From Trichomonas tenax (Eukaryota > Parabasalia > Trichomonadida > Trichomonadidae), in NCBI GenBank assembly GCA_023091735.1, contig JALKBU010000392.1:1-43511 (forward strand): 43,511 bases of DNA, written 5' to 3'. Positions 19,482-28,880 of this stretch are shown here, piece by piece (positions within the stretch are counted from its first letter, which is position 1; each line of letters opens with the position of its first letter). Below the pieces are notes generated by a model that was not told where the DNA came from, made no database searches, and saw only the letters and a program-made list of their open reading frames with translations. The position numbers were made by a program, and so were the translations under genes.

Positions 19482-21614
19482 ATGGAAACTGATCAACGAA
19501 AACTTTCTGTGTTTAGAATGGCGATGTCAAACCCATACGAAAAGGCGAAAATCGATCTCAAAAATTTCATGAAGGACACAATTCTCGACAATCCGCCTGA
19601 ATTACCTGAAATAGTGAAAAAATTTCCAGCATTAAAGAAGATAGCCACACTTTTGCACAATATTCTGTATGTTTCATCACAAAGGTCTATAGATTTTGAG
19701 ACAGCAAAAGACATTGAACGCTCATTTCGATTTTTATTGAATGAAAATGCAACAAGCATTGAAAATAGCATCATGTCGGAAGCATCGTTGAAGAATGTTC
19801 AGTCTATGCAGAACCTTTTGGTCCAAATTGAGAAAGAAGCTTCAAGCAGAAATGAATTATCATTAATAATTTCCGAATTACAGAAAGAAAACGAAAGACT
19901 CTCAAGCAAAATCACTGAACAGCAGACAAGCACACAAGAAATACAGACAGATTTACTCAAAAAGAATTTATTAGAACAAACAACACAAACATCGAACGAT
20001 TTGTTATCTATCGGAGATGTTTTGGAAATGCAGTGTCTGAGAGAAGAGAAGCTCACACAAAATATCGTCATTGACGGAATGAGAAAGTTAATGAAAAAAA
20101 CGATAGATAAGAATAATCAATTAACGCAGCTCGTTAACGATCTCGAGTCTCAATGCAACTCGTTGAAAGCTGAAATACACGATAGAAATACTCAGATTCA
20201 AACTTTAACATTTGAACTTAAAAAATCTGAGTTGGATGAGATTAAAAGAGCTAAGGCTGCAGCGCCGACATATAGCAGTGATGAAATTGCTAAATACAAA
20301 GCATGTGTCGATAAAATTTACAAGAATTTCGAGAATCAAAAAGATGAGATAAAGAAGTTGATTTTCGCTAGAAATCAGTCAAGGGTTGTCATCCATAAGC
20401 AGAATAAGCTTATCAATGCATACAAATCAATGCTCAATTCGCAGAATAATTCGAACATTTCGCAAATTGCAATATTAAAAAAGCAATTACAAGAAGAAAA
20501 GTCGAGCAACGCTGATCTTAGGCGTAAGAATGATGAATTACAGATATTGCTCGAAAAACAAAATAAGATTTTCAATTCTATCAAATCAAATGCAAATGAA
20601 GATCTCAAACTTGAAGATTTGCCACAATACATCGAAAGAAAGCAGAAACATGCTGAAGAAGCATTTGTTATCGACGACTTACGATGTCAACTTAATGAAA
20701 AGCAATCGACAATCGATGTCTTAACAAGAATGTTCAGAAATATCTTCGAGAATAACTCGACTTGGGATATCCTATCTTCCAATCAGGCTTATTCTAATAA
20801 ATCCAATATTCAAATCCAAACAAAGCTTCATATTATTCTCGAATATATGAAGTCCAACAACATCCTAATCAATGTAGATAAGGAAAAGCTCATCAAAGAA
20901 AATTACACAGATTTCGAGAAAATTATGACTGACACATTATCATCCATGTGTCAGCAGTTCTCTGAATGTGTTTCCTATGTCACGAAGATGTCCATACAGT
21001 CAATGAACAAACTTGGATTCGAAGGCAAACTCGTAAATCAAATTCCTGCTTTCGTCGATGATTTACTTCTTCAAATGAACAATGCTTCATCAGAGTTCAA
21101 GAAATTGCTTGGATTGAAGGACTTAGGAGTTCCAACATCGCCAAATTCATTATTATTGTCGAATTGCAATGAAGCAATGAAGTTTATTTCTTCTGTTGAT
21201 AAAAACTTGAAGCAATATATTCCTGGATCAAAAATCACATCAATTCCATTGAATGTCGCGAATTTGATCACTGATTTGAAACACGAGATACAGTCTGCCA
21301 ACACTAACTTCTCTGGCATCAAGGAAAGCATTGAGAAAGAGAACAATAGAAAGATCAATGAATTGCAAATTCAAGTTGATGACTATAAAGAAAAACTGAA
21401 GATTGCGAAGGAAAACATGAACAATGAGAACAAAATCAACACTGGTGTTGTTAAGATGATGTCACTTGATAAATCAAAAGACAAGAAGATGGATTTCAAG
21501 AGCAGTCAGTCTTATGATGATCCAATTCTCACGACAACAAGTGACAGCGAAATCATCCAAAACTCGCCTGAAAACAACTCTCTTATCAAAATACACAACA
21601 ATTATGAGCTATAG
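19482..21614 (+). CDS. Long coiled-coil protein of unknown function
   Basis: A 710-aa protein with ATG 19482, supported by the Inr-like element 15 nt upstream. The first 90 residues form a compact helical head (KKFPALKKIATLLHNILY). Coiled coil runs from about 105 to 390 and again near the C-terminus (NELQIQVDDYKEKLKIAKEN). Between them, about 400-620, lies a less regular helical region. There is no motor, membrane or catalytic motif. The architecture suggests a cytoskeletal, basal-body or vesicle-tether scaffold. The tail is Ser/Asp-rich and probably disordered. No family assigned. Confidence 0.7.
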   Translation: METDQRKLSVFRMAMSNPYEKAKIDLKNFMKDTILDNPPELPEIVKKFPALKKIATLLHNILYVSSQRSIDFETAKDIERSFRFLLNENATSIENSIMSEASLKNVQSMQNLLVQIEKEASSRNELSLIISELQKENERLSSKITEQQTSTQEIQTDLLKKNLLEQTTQTSNDLLSIGDVLEMQCLREEKLTQNIVIDGMRKLMKKTIDKNNQLTQLVNDLESQCNSLKAEIHDRNTQIQTLTFELKKSELDEIKRAKAAAPTYSSDEIAKYKACVDKIYKNFENQKDEIKKLIFARNQSRVVIHKQNKLINAYKSMLNSQNNSNISQIAILKKQLQEEKSSNADLRRKNDELQILLEKQNKIFNSIKSNANEDLKLEDLPQYIERKQKHAEEAFVIDDLRCQLNEKQSTIDVLTRMFRNIFENNSTWDILSSNQAYSNKSNIQIQTKLHIILEYMKSNNILINVDKEKLIKENYTDFEKIMTDTLSSMCQQFSECVSYVTKMSIQSMNKLGFEGKLVNQIPAFVDDLLLQMNNASSEFKKLLGLKDLGVPTSPNSLLLSNCNEAMKFISSVDKNLKQYIPGSKITSIPLNVANLITDLKHEIQSANTNFSGIKESIEKENNRKINELQIQVDDYKEKLKIAKENMNNENKINTGVVKMMSLDKSKDKKMDFKSSQSYDDPILTTTSDSEIIQNSPENNSLIKIHNNYEL

Positions 21615-22776
21615 AGTAACATATCTTTTATCTTGACCATGAATATTTGTTTAATTTATATTCCATGTTATCTTTATTAGTAAATATATTTTTATCGATG
21701 AATTGATTTTCAATTTTTTCTAAATTACGTCGTTTTGATCATAATCATAACTGAATCATACTCTCGTGAATGGTTATTCTTAGAATTCATTGATAATTCA
21801 TGAAAATGGAAATTGAATTTATTGAATATCGAGAAACATTGTAGATTATTACATTCATTAATATACAATGCTATTGTTGATGATTTTGTCTAATACCCTT
21901 TACTTGTATATTATTGTTACAATACAATGATAAGCTAAAGAAAATTGAAATAAATGAAAACGAATACAAAATTACCTTTGGAAGATTTGCTATGCGTCAA
22001 AACATATTAGTTCACGTGTTTTAATATTTGTCACGAAAATAAAGTATATATATTAAAGAGAAGACTCAATAATTTCGATATGGAATAATTTTTCGATATA
22101 TCATTACAAAATTATTTAATTTATTAGAGTAAAAAGCTCCTTAGGTGTTGAAATAAGGGAGATATCAAAATTTAAGTTAAAAAGTCATAATATGACAATT
22201 ATAACTTATAAAAATTCGACTAAATAGAGTTATATAACAGTTTATCCGATAAAAAACAATAAAACAAAACTCAAAAGTGAGGATCACAAAATTTAAAGTA
22301 TTAAAAATAGGCATAAATCTGAGTCCAAAATATGTTGTAAAACGAGATTTGTAAAAACGAATTCAAAATTGTAATTCAAAACAAAAATGTTATTAAGAAA
22401 TCTCATTCATAGATCTAAAATCTAAAAAATTTTAACTATGAACGATAAACAATGAATAATTAATTTTAATCGACCGAACGGAGCTTTTCAAAAAATAAAA
22501 TTGACGAAATTTGAATAATGTGAAAACCCCTCTAAAATCTTATTTTTAGAAATATCATTAAATTCAAAAATATAATCATGTCACTTTTGTTTACAATATA
22601 ATCACAATATCATTTAGAGTAAAGAAGGGAGAATATTTAGTGTCAGATTAATTGAAAGGATATTGCGGTTAATTTCAATGGTTATAATGAACGTTGAAAA
22701 GTTACTTTGGTTATATAATATACGGAAGAATATAATTGGGTAAAAATTGAGTTTGTGAATAACGTGCTTTTTAAAA
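21615..22776. other. AT-rich spacer
   Basis: Over 1.1 kb without a supportable gene. It has a TTTGTCACGAAAATAAAG stretch at about 22027 whose first part recalls the subterminal sequence of the MITE-like element at 14229, but the match is too short to call a copy. Confidence 0.45.
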
Positions 22777-23358
22777 ATGTTAAGCGAGGAAAATTACTGC
22801 AACTGCGGCGGCATTGTCATCACAGGCGAATACATCATCGAAAACGATATCCAAGAGAGTAATTTAAGTGTCTTGCAGCTCGTTCAGAGCAATTTTACAT
22901 CGATTTTAAGGTCTGAGATCAATTCCATCGTTGTGAACAAACTCAGCGAAGTAGACATGATACAGACACAGAAGAACATGTACGATCTCGTTTGTAGGAG
23001 CTGCAAATGCGGTTTTAGAGTTATTATTGGAAGAGATTACTGTTATTCGTGTTTTATTGATGATTGCAAGATTCAGGCTTCCAACCATAAGGTTACGTTC
23101 TTCAAGAGAACACTTTCGAGCTTCTTCCCTATTAATTTGAGAAGATTCGTCACAGAAAAGAGAATTTCTGGTCAGGCAAGTGGCGTTGTCAGCGTCAAAT
23201 CAGAATTCGCTCCAACAATGACTCTCAATCCAAGTCTTCTCGATAACTTTGAAGATGAAGATGAAGACATCGATTCTTTGTCGTTCCATTCAAAACAGGA
23301 CTACATTGTTGGCTCTTACACAGACCAGTGGATCTTACCACCAGAGGCTTCGTTTTGA
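22777..23358 (+). CDS. Cysteine-cluster protein of unknown function
   Basis: A 193-aa protein with ATG 22777. An N-terminal CNCGG (Cys8, Cys10) and a central CRSCKCGFRV followed by YCYSC could together bind one or two metal ions, probably zinc. An amphipathic helix region lies between (LQLVQSNFTSILRSEI). The C-terminal third has a basic patch (FFKRTLSSFF) and an acidic stretch (FEDEDEDIDS). No membrane segment. I cannot place it in a family. Base use and the undamaged frame argue that it is a real gene. Confidence 0.62.
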   Translation: MLSEENYCNCGGIVITGEYIIENDIQESNLSVLQLVQSNFTSILRSEINSIVVNKLSEVDMIQTQKNMYDLVCRSCKCGFRVIIGRDYCYSCFIDDCKIQASNHKVTFFKRTLSSFFPINLRRFVTEKRISGQASGVVSVKSEFAPTMTLNPSLLDNFEDEDEDIDSLSFHSKQDYIVGSYTDQWILPPEASF

Positions 23359-23522
23359 ATTGCAAATTTCGACGTTTTTAGTTAATCATGTTAATTTTAT
23401 GTATAGATGTAATAGCCGATGGACTTGGCTTTTAGATTATAAGTTTATGTGCGTTTATGTTGAAGCAAAAATACCTTTGATTTTCGACCTTTGCACCCAC
23501 TCTGAGAACATAAAAAGTACCC

Positions 23523-24866
23523 AGTTTCACAATACTTTAGCCACAGGTCTAAAGCATGGAGTGTCAGGAATTTTGATTAAAGTTTGGTTGTTCGAAACAG
23601 CGTTGGTGCATTTTTTCCTCTTTTGAGTCACCTTTCTGTAAACAAGATTTTTAGTGTCACCATTGAATAAAAATGGTGAATCTTTAATTGTGTTGTAGCG
23701 GTTTAGTTAATGCTAAAGATTATATGTGCCATTGGATCAACTCCTGAAAAGCCTTTTTATTTTTTTTCTTTTTCTTTTGTTTTTTTGTCGAAAAAAAAAA
23801 TATTTTAAATTCCATGAAATGCATTATATATAGGATATACGTGGTACAGTGATGTCAAAAAATACCATATCCTGCTCATTCGGCAGGAAAATTATAGATT
23901 GAAATTTATTATTAGTTCATTTATCATGCCTTTAATTGAATATCATTTCTCCATAGTTAGTGGATACTATTTATATTATGAGTTAGAATGACTCAAATAT
24001 GCTGAAAAATTTCTCTGATCAAAACAAAAGATTTATTTTTTCAAACATTTAAGAGGAAGAAAATGAAATCCGAATAATGACTTGGATTTTATATTTATTA
24101 CATAATGAATACTGATTGAGCAAATCGTTAAAATAGACATTTTCAATTTTTTTCATTCATTTTTGAAAAACGTTAGATTAAGGAGTATTACATAGTGAAA
24201 ATGTTCCATATTATGAAAATATTTAATTTCAAATACTACCCAATAAATTACATTAAAATTTTTACTAAGTTCTGATATGATAATTTATTTATATATTGCT
24301 TTAGTAGTTATAATTAAGCAGATGATTCCTTGTATGATACTAATAACAATGAGAGAATTAAATTAACATGAATAAGCGTAATCATCATTATTTTGTGAAA
24401 ATCATCAGTAAAATTGCAACGTTTTGTTGGATTTGATTGATGTTCTGTGTATGAAGGTGCTAGAATTCGCCTGTATTTTGCGATTCTGGACTCAAATATG
24501 AGAAATTATTGTTTTTCGTGATTGAATAGTTTTGGACCTAAAATTATTAACGGTATGATAATATTTTTATTACAGAAGTGGATAGTGTATACAATTTATT
24601 TGGATAATTTGAAGTCAAAATTAATGATCATCGTATGAATTTTTGAGATATGAAGAAATTACGTAATTTATGAGCTGATTTTTTGAAGTTTATTGGTACT
24701 AATGTATTGCATGGTATGCGTTAATTCATGCGGAAAAGCCTCAGCTAGCAGTTTACATATGAGTTTGGGGTAAACAGCGTTGAACCATCCATTAAAAAAT
24801 GAATCTGACAATATGACATGTAAACACCCCAAAAGGCAGGGGGAGTGGCTAAAGTATTGTGAAACT
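23523..24866. mobile_element. Possible 1.34-kb non-autonomous element with 22-bp inverted ends
   Basis: The 22 bases at 23523-23544, beginning AGTTTCACAATACTTTAG, recur exactly inverted at 24845-24866. The interior has no gene of note. It holds a short hairpin TCACCATT/AATGGTGA (23657-23679) and an AAACAGCGTTG direct repeat (about 23595 and 24773). An exact 22-bp inverted match this close is very unlikely by chance. No target duplication was identified, so the ends may be terminal repeats of a DNA element or two separate insertions of one repeat. Confidence 0.5.
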
Positions 24867-25731
24867 CGCTAATTTTTTTGGTAAATTGAATTTGAATAAC
24901 TCATTGATTTCAGCTTTACTCTAGTACGGTCACTTTCGCTTCTGGTATTGAAAGCGGAATAGACTAATTCTGCTTGACTTTTCTTTAAAATGTTAATCGT
25001 CCTTATTTATATAATGTGATAGCATCTTTATTCAAGTACTTTTGGATTTCCGTGGCCCTTTAAAAGTGACTTTTGGTGGGCTTCCGGAATTATTCTTTAA
25101 TATTTGTTTTCGTTGATGTTTTTCTTTTTAGATGTTTAATAGATTGAGGAATTCCTTTGTGATTTTTTTGATATTTTTCTCAGTTCAATTCGATAATACT
25201 ATTTTTAAAATGAAAATATCAATAATATCATTGATGAATCGATTTTCAATGATGAGTTTATACTAATTTTAGGGTCTTGTTTGATATAATATCATTTGAT
25301 AATTCATCTGTTACATTGGCAATGAAAAAATGAAATTAAAGTAAAACATCATTAGGAATTTCTTATTTATGAAAAATTATATATGTTTTAAAAATCAAAC
25401 ACATGATATAACGAATTAAATCTTCACATTTCAAATCATTAAATTATAAACCTTGCATTAGAGATTAACTATGATAATACGTTTCTATACATGCATGAAT
25501 TTATATGTTTTCTATTCACAAAATGCTTATATTAGCAATATTTTTGTCAATAAATTTACATTTATAAATTAAGATTATAAATAACGAATCACTCTCTAGT
25601 GTATAGATTGTATAGTCCGAAAGCATATATATTGAAGGAGTGATAACAATTTGAATTGAAGAAATGAGAAAAATAAGAATAGCAAAATTTGTTTCAAGGG
25701 TTATAAAAAATAAAGAAGGGGAAGGAAATAA
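24867..25731. other. AT-rich spacer upstream of VPS9-like gene
   Basis: No gene recognised. The 100 bases before ATG 25732 are purine-rich on the plus strand, with no obvious Inr. Confidence 0.45.
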
Positions 25732-27093
25732 ATGGTGGAAGAAGATTTAACGCAATTCTACGAATACATCAAAGATCACAACTCCATACATCGCTTCGTG
25801 AACATTGTCACGAAAAACGAGGAAGTGAGGAACCAACCACAGATTTCTTTTGATGATTACAGGAAAAAAGCGCATCAAGAGTTTTTAACGCAATTAGAGA
25901 ACTTCGAGTACAAAATAAAGCAACTAAAGTCCAAATGTTATATCCAGGCAATAACAAAACCGAGTTACATTCCTCCTTCAATTTCATTAGTATATCACGA
26001 AATTAGATTTTTCGAAGATTACATTAACAACTATACGACAACACTCGACCGCATTGTAGATAACTGCATAAAAAGCATCATTAATCTTTATCAATCAGAA
26101 AATTTGATTCCAAAATCTTTTGTCCTTACATTAGAAACAGATAAGTTTAAGCACTACATAGAAAGGAAGAAAGCAAAGCTTGTGGTACTGAAAAAATACC
26201 ATGCTGAGCTTGCAGAAAAGCTCAGGAAGAAATGCGCGATAAAAGTCACTCCAGAAAACACAATACACGCAATTGAACAGATTCTTCAAGTAGTCCATCC
26301 CTCCTTTGATTCTTCACTTGCTTTCTTTTGCCCGCATCCAATTCAAGATCAATTCGAAAATTTATTATTTCATCCAGACATCTTTTGTGCTGATCAGGTA
26401 TCGAAGATTTTGACACAGTTCAGCAAAATTTCACCAACAGATTTCGTTTTTTCGATTGTCAAACTTGTTGAACACATTGGAAAGACAATAGAGAAAAATG
26501 ACTCTTTTGCACTTAGTGCTTTGATTGGTCTCTGCTTCAGGGCCTTTTTCGACAAAGTGTATCCTGAAATTAAGCTTTTTTCAGTTCCTGAATTGTCGTT
26601 CGATTTGATATTGACATTGAGGGACTATACTGTTGGCGACATAGATCCGCCATGGAAATGCTGTCCAAAAATGAATAGCACAGATAAAATTAGAGAAATT
26701 TTCAAAAATGACGTTCATTACTCATTAGCCGTTGAACAGGCTGAGTTTATGTCCTTCTTCACGAATCCACTCGATATACTTCATCACATGTATCACTCAC
26801 TCGCAGAAATAGAAAAAGCTGCGCATATCTATGGCGGACACGATTCATCGCTGATGTCCTTTGATGTTACATTCGGTCTCGTGTTGTGCGTCTTATTGAG
26901 TGGTGATATCCCTGAATTAATGAGAATTGCTATGTTTACAGATCAATTCACACCAGAAATCGGTCTTTGTCCTGATTTCGAGTTTGCAAGAGCCAAGCTG
27001 AGCACCGCTTCAGTTCATTTGCAGAACAAAGCGCAGATGAGGCTCAGTCAGATTGCAAATCAAAAGTTGGAGAAAGAAAAAGAAAATAAATAG
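25732..27093 (+). CDS. VPS9-domain-like protein (putative Rab5-type GEF)
   Basis: A 453-aa protein with ATG 25732. The N-terminal half is helical. The C-terminal part, about 200-430, follows the VPS9 layout: FTNPLDILHHMYHSLAEIEK, then SFDVTFGLVLCVLLSGDIPE, then LMRIAMFTDQF and FEFARAKLSTASVHL, matching the family's DDLLPLLVYVLI, NLYSNLQYI and YYFTSLEAAVAFI segments in order. VPS9 domains catalyse nucleotide exchange on Rab5-class GTPases in endocytosis. The catalytic Asp expected before the VTFGLVLCVLL helix is present (FDVTF). The basic C-terminal tail ends in KEKENK. The match is by pattern, so moderate. Confidence 0.62.
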   Translation: MVEEDLTQFYEYIKDHNSIHRFVNIVTKNEEVRNQPQISFDDYRKKAHQEFLTQLENFEYKIKQLKSKCYIQAITKPSYIPPSISLVYHEIRFFEDYINNYTTTLDRIVDNCIKSIINLYQSENLIPKSFVLTLETDKFKHYIERKKAKLVVLKKYHAELAEKLRKKCAIKVTPENTIHAIEQILQVVHPSFDSSLAFFCPHPIQDQFENLLFHPDIFCADQVSKILTQFSKISPTDFVFSIVKLVEHIGKTIEKNDSFALSALIGLCFRAFFDKVYPEIKLFSVPELSFDLILTLRDYTVGDIDPPWKCCPKMNSTDKIREIFKNDVHYSLAVEQAEFMSFFTNPLDILHHMYHSLAEIEKAAHIYGGHDSSLMSFDVTFGLVLCVLLSGDIPELMRIAMFTDQFTPEIGLCPDFEFARAKLSTASVHLQNKAQMRLSQIANQKLEKEKENK

Positions 27094-28495
27094 ATTGTTT
27101 ATGTTTAATCAAACCCTTCTCTTTTTATACGTTCGTTCTACAGCTCTCTTTTTGCTTTATTTTATGTTTTTCAATTTTGTAAAAATCCAGAAAAAGGAAA
27201 AAAGTTATTCAAAATTTGCTTTTTAGTATTATATAATTGCCAAAATGAATTTTTGAATTTTTGAAAACCCTTTATTTTTAATACTCTATATATGCAGATC
27301 ATTAAAATTCAATAAAAAGAAAATCATGAATATGAATTCGAATATAGAGTTTGTTTAGCCAGTATAGTTGTATTTCAAAATAACATAAAGAGTTATGAAG
27401 ATTATCAAATTGTTAAGCTTATAAATCAATTAATTAAATTCATGATAAAAAATATCGAAAGATTTGACATGTTCTCACATACAAAGCTTATTTGGAGGGG
27501 ATAAAAGTGAATGAAGAAGCAATCCAAATCCCTTTCTTAGATGAAGGAATTCAGTGCATTTTGAGGTTGGTATTCCTTGACCAATAAACATAACAACGCA
27601 AAAACATCGTCCAAGGCATGAAGATACTATTTTTTCGGGACTGTTACTTTCGAATTTTAACTTATAACTTTTGTAAAACTAAAGAGAATCCAATTCTTCC
27701 TAAATAATTTAATAGTGTTGACAATGTAGATAATATATCTATGTCTAAACTGCTTAAAAATATTTATTTATCTATTTCCTATCTCGGCATGATCTATAGA
27801 AATTGATTATCACAAGATTGAAGTGAAATGCTCAATTTTGAAAATAATCGTTTTGAAAAATAAGAGAAAATTAAATTTAAATGCGAAAATTTGAATATAT
27901 CACATATGAAAATGACGTTTTTAAGACCAAAATAGAGCCACAAAATAAAAAGCGCCCAGATTCGTTTAATCAGTGCTATATACATTGCTAAGGTTATGTT
28001 CGACTTTTTTGGAATGTTTTTCTTGTAAACCATCATTATTGATTTGAGAAAAAATTTTGTGAATCTCATTCAAAATTGTAAAACAGGGTTAGGTTGAATA
28101 TATAATAAATATCAATATTATGAAGAAAAATTTTCTTATTTTCAATTTTTAATTTTTTTAACTGATATGAATAGAGAATATAATGCTTAACCAGAGCTTT
28201 AATTATTTTTGAAAATTATTAAAAATCGAAAGAGAAACGAATCGATATTTAAAATATAGTATTACTATATGATATCAAATCATTATTAAACAAAAAATTC
28301 AGTTTAAAAAATAATATTCAAAATAAACCCGAAAAACAGTTGATTTATTTCCTATTAATTCATATTTCGTGAGAATTTTACAAAAATAATTTTGCAATTT
28401 AAAAATCGTTTTTCATGTTAAAAATGGATATAAAATTATATGTTGGTAATCATTTTACAATTATTTTTGATTTTAAATTGAAGGATAAAGAATTA
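27094..28495. other. AT-rich spacer
   Basis: 1.4 kb with no gene I can support. A short plus-strand stretch near 27510 (IQIPFLDEGIQCILRLVFLD) reads like protein but has no start or extension. Confidence 0.45.
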
Positions 28496-28859
28496 TGAGC
28501 GATATTGAAATCATAGGCACAATGAATATAGTATAACCAAATTATGATGAAATTTTTGAAAATGAAAAAATTGAGAACTTCAGTTTGTTTATTTTCAATA
28601 ACTCATATTTTAGCTCTCGTTATAACATCATCTGATATCAAAGCAAGAATACATTATGCTTCAGAGCCTTACATGTCGTTAAGATATGGCAAAGTTAAAA
28701 AAAAATTTGAAAAAGATCTTCTCATATCCAAAAAATATGTTTTAATTCTCGATGCATTCAGTTCCCATCATCATTCGATAGAACAGCATTTCAATATAAA
28801 GATAATGATATTATGATTCCATTTTCAAGATTCGACAAAATTGTCGATTGTATTTGTTA
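28496..28859 (+). pseudogene. Small coding relic, several frames
   Basis: Protein-like pieces alternate between frames: MSDIEIIGTMN, then NYDEIFENEKIENFSLFIFN, then SDIKARIHYASEPYMSLRYG, then FPSSFDRTAFQYKDNDIM, ending at a TAA near 28859. No family recognised. It is probably a decayed gene; confidence is low because the pieces are short. Confidence 0.28.
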
Positions 28860-28880
28860 ATTATAAAGATATTATGTTTA

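Noticed and set aside
22025..22045. Second copy of the MITE-like element end
   Set aside because: A short TTTGTCACGAAAAT match only; no 37-bp end or partner is present.
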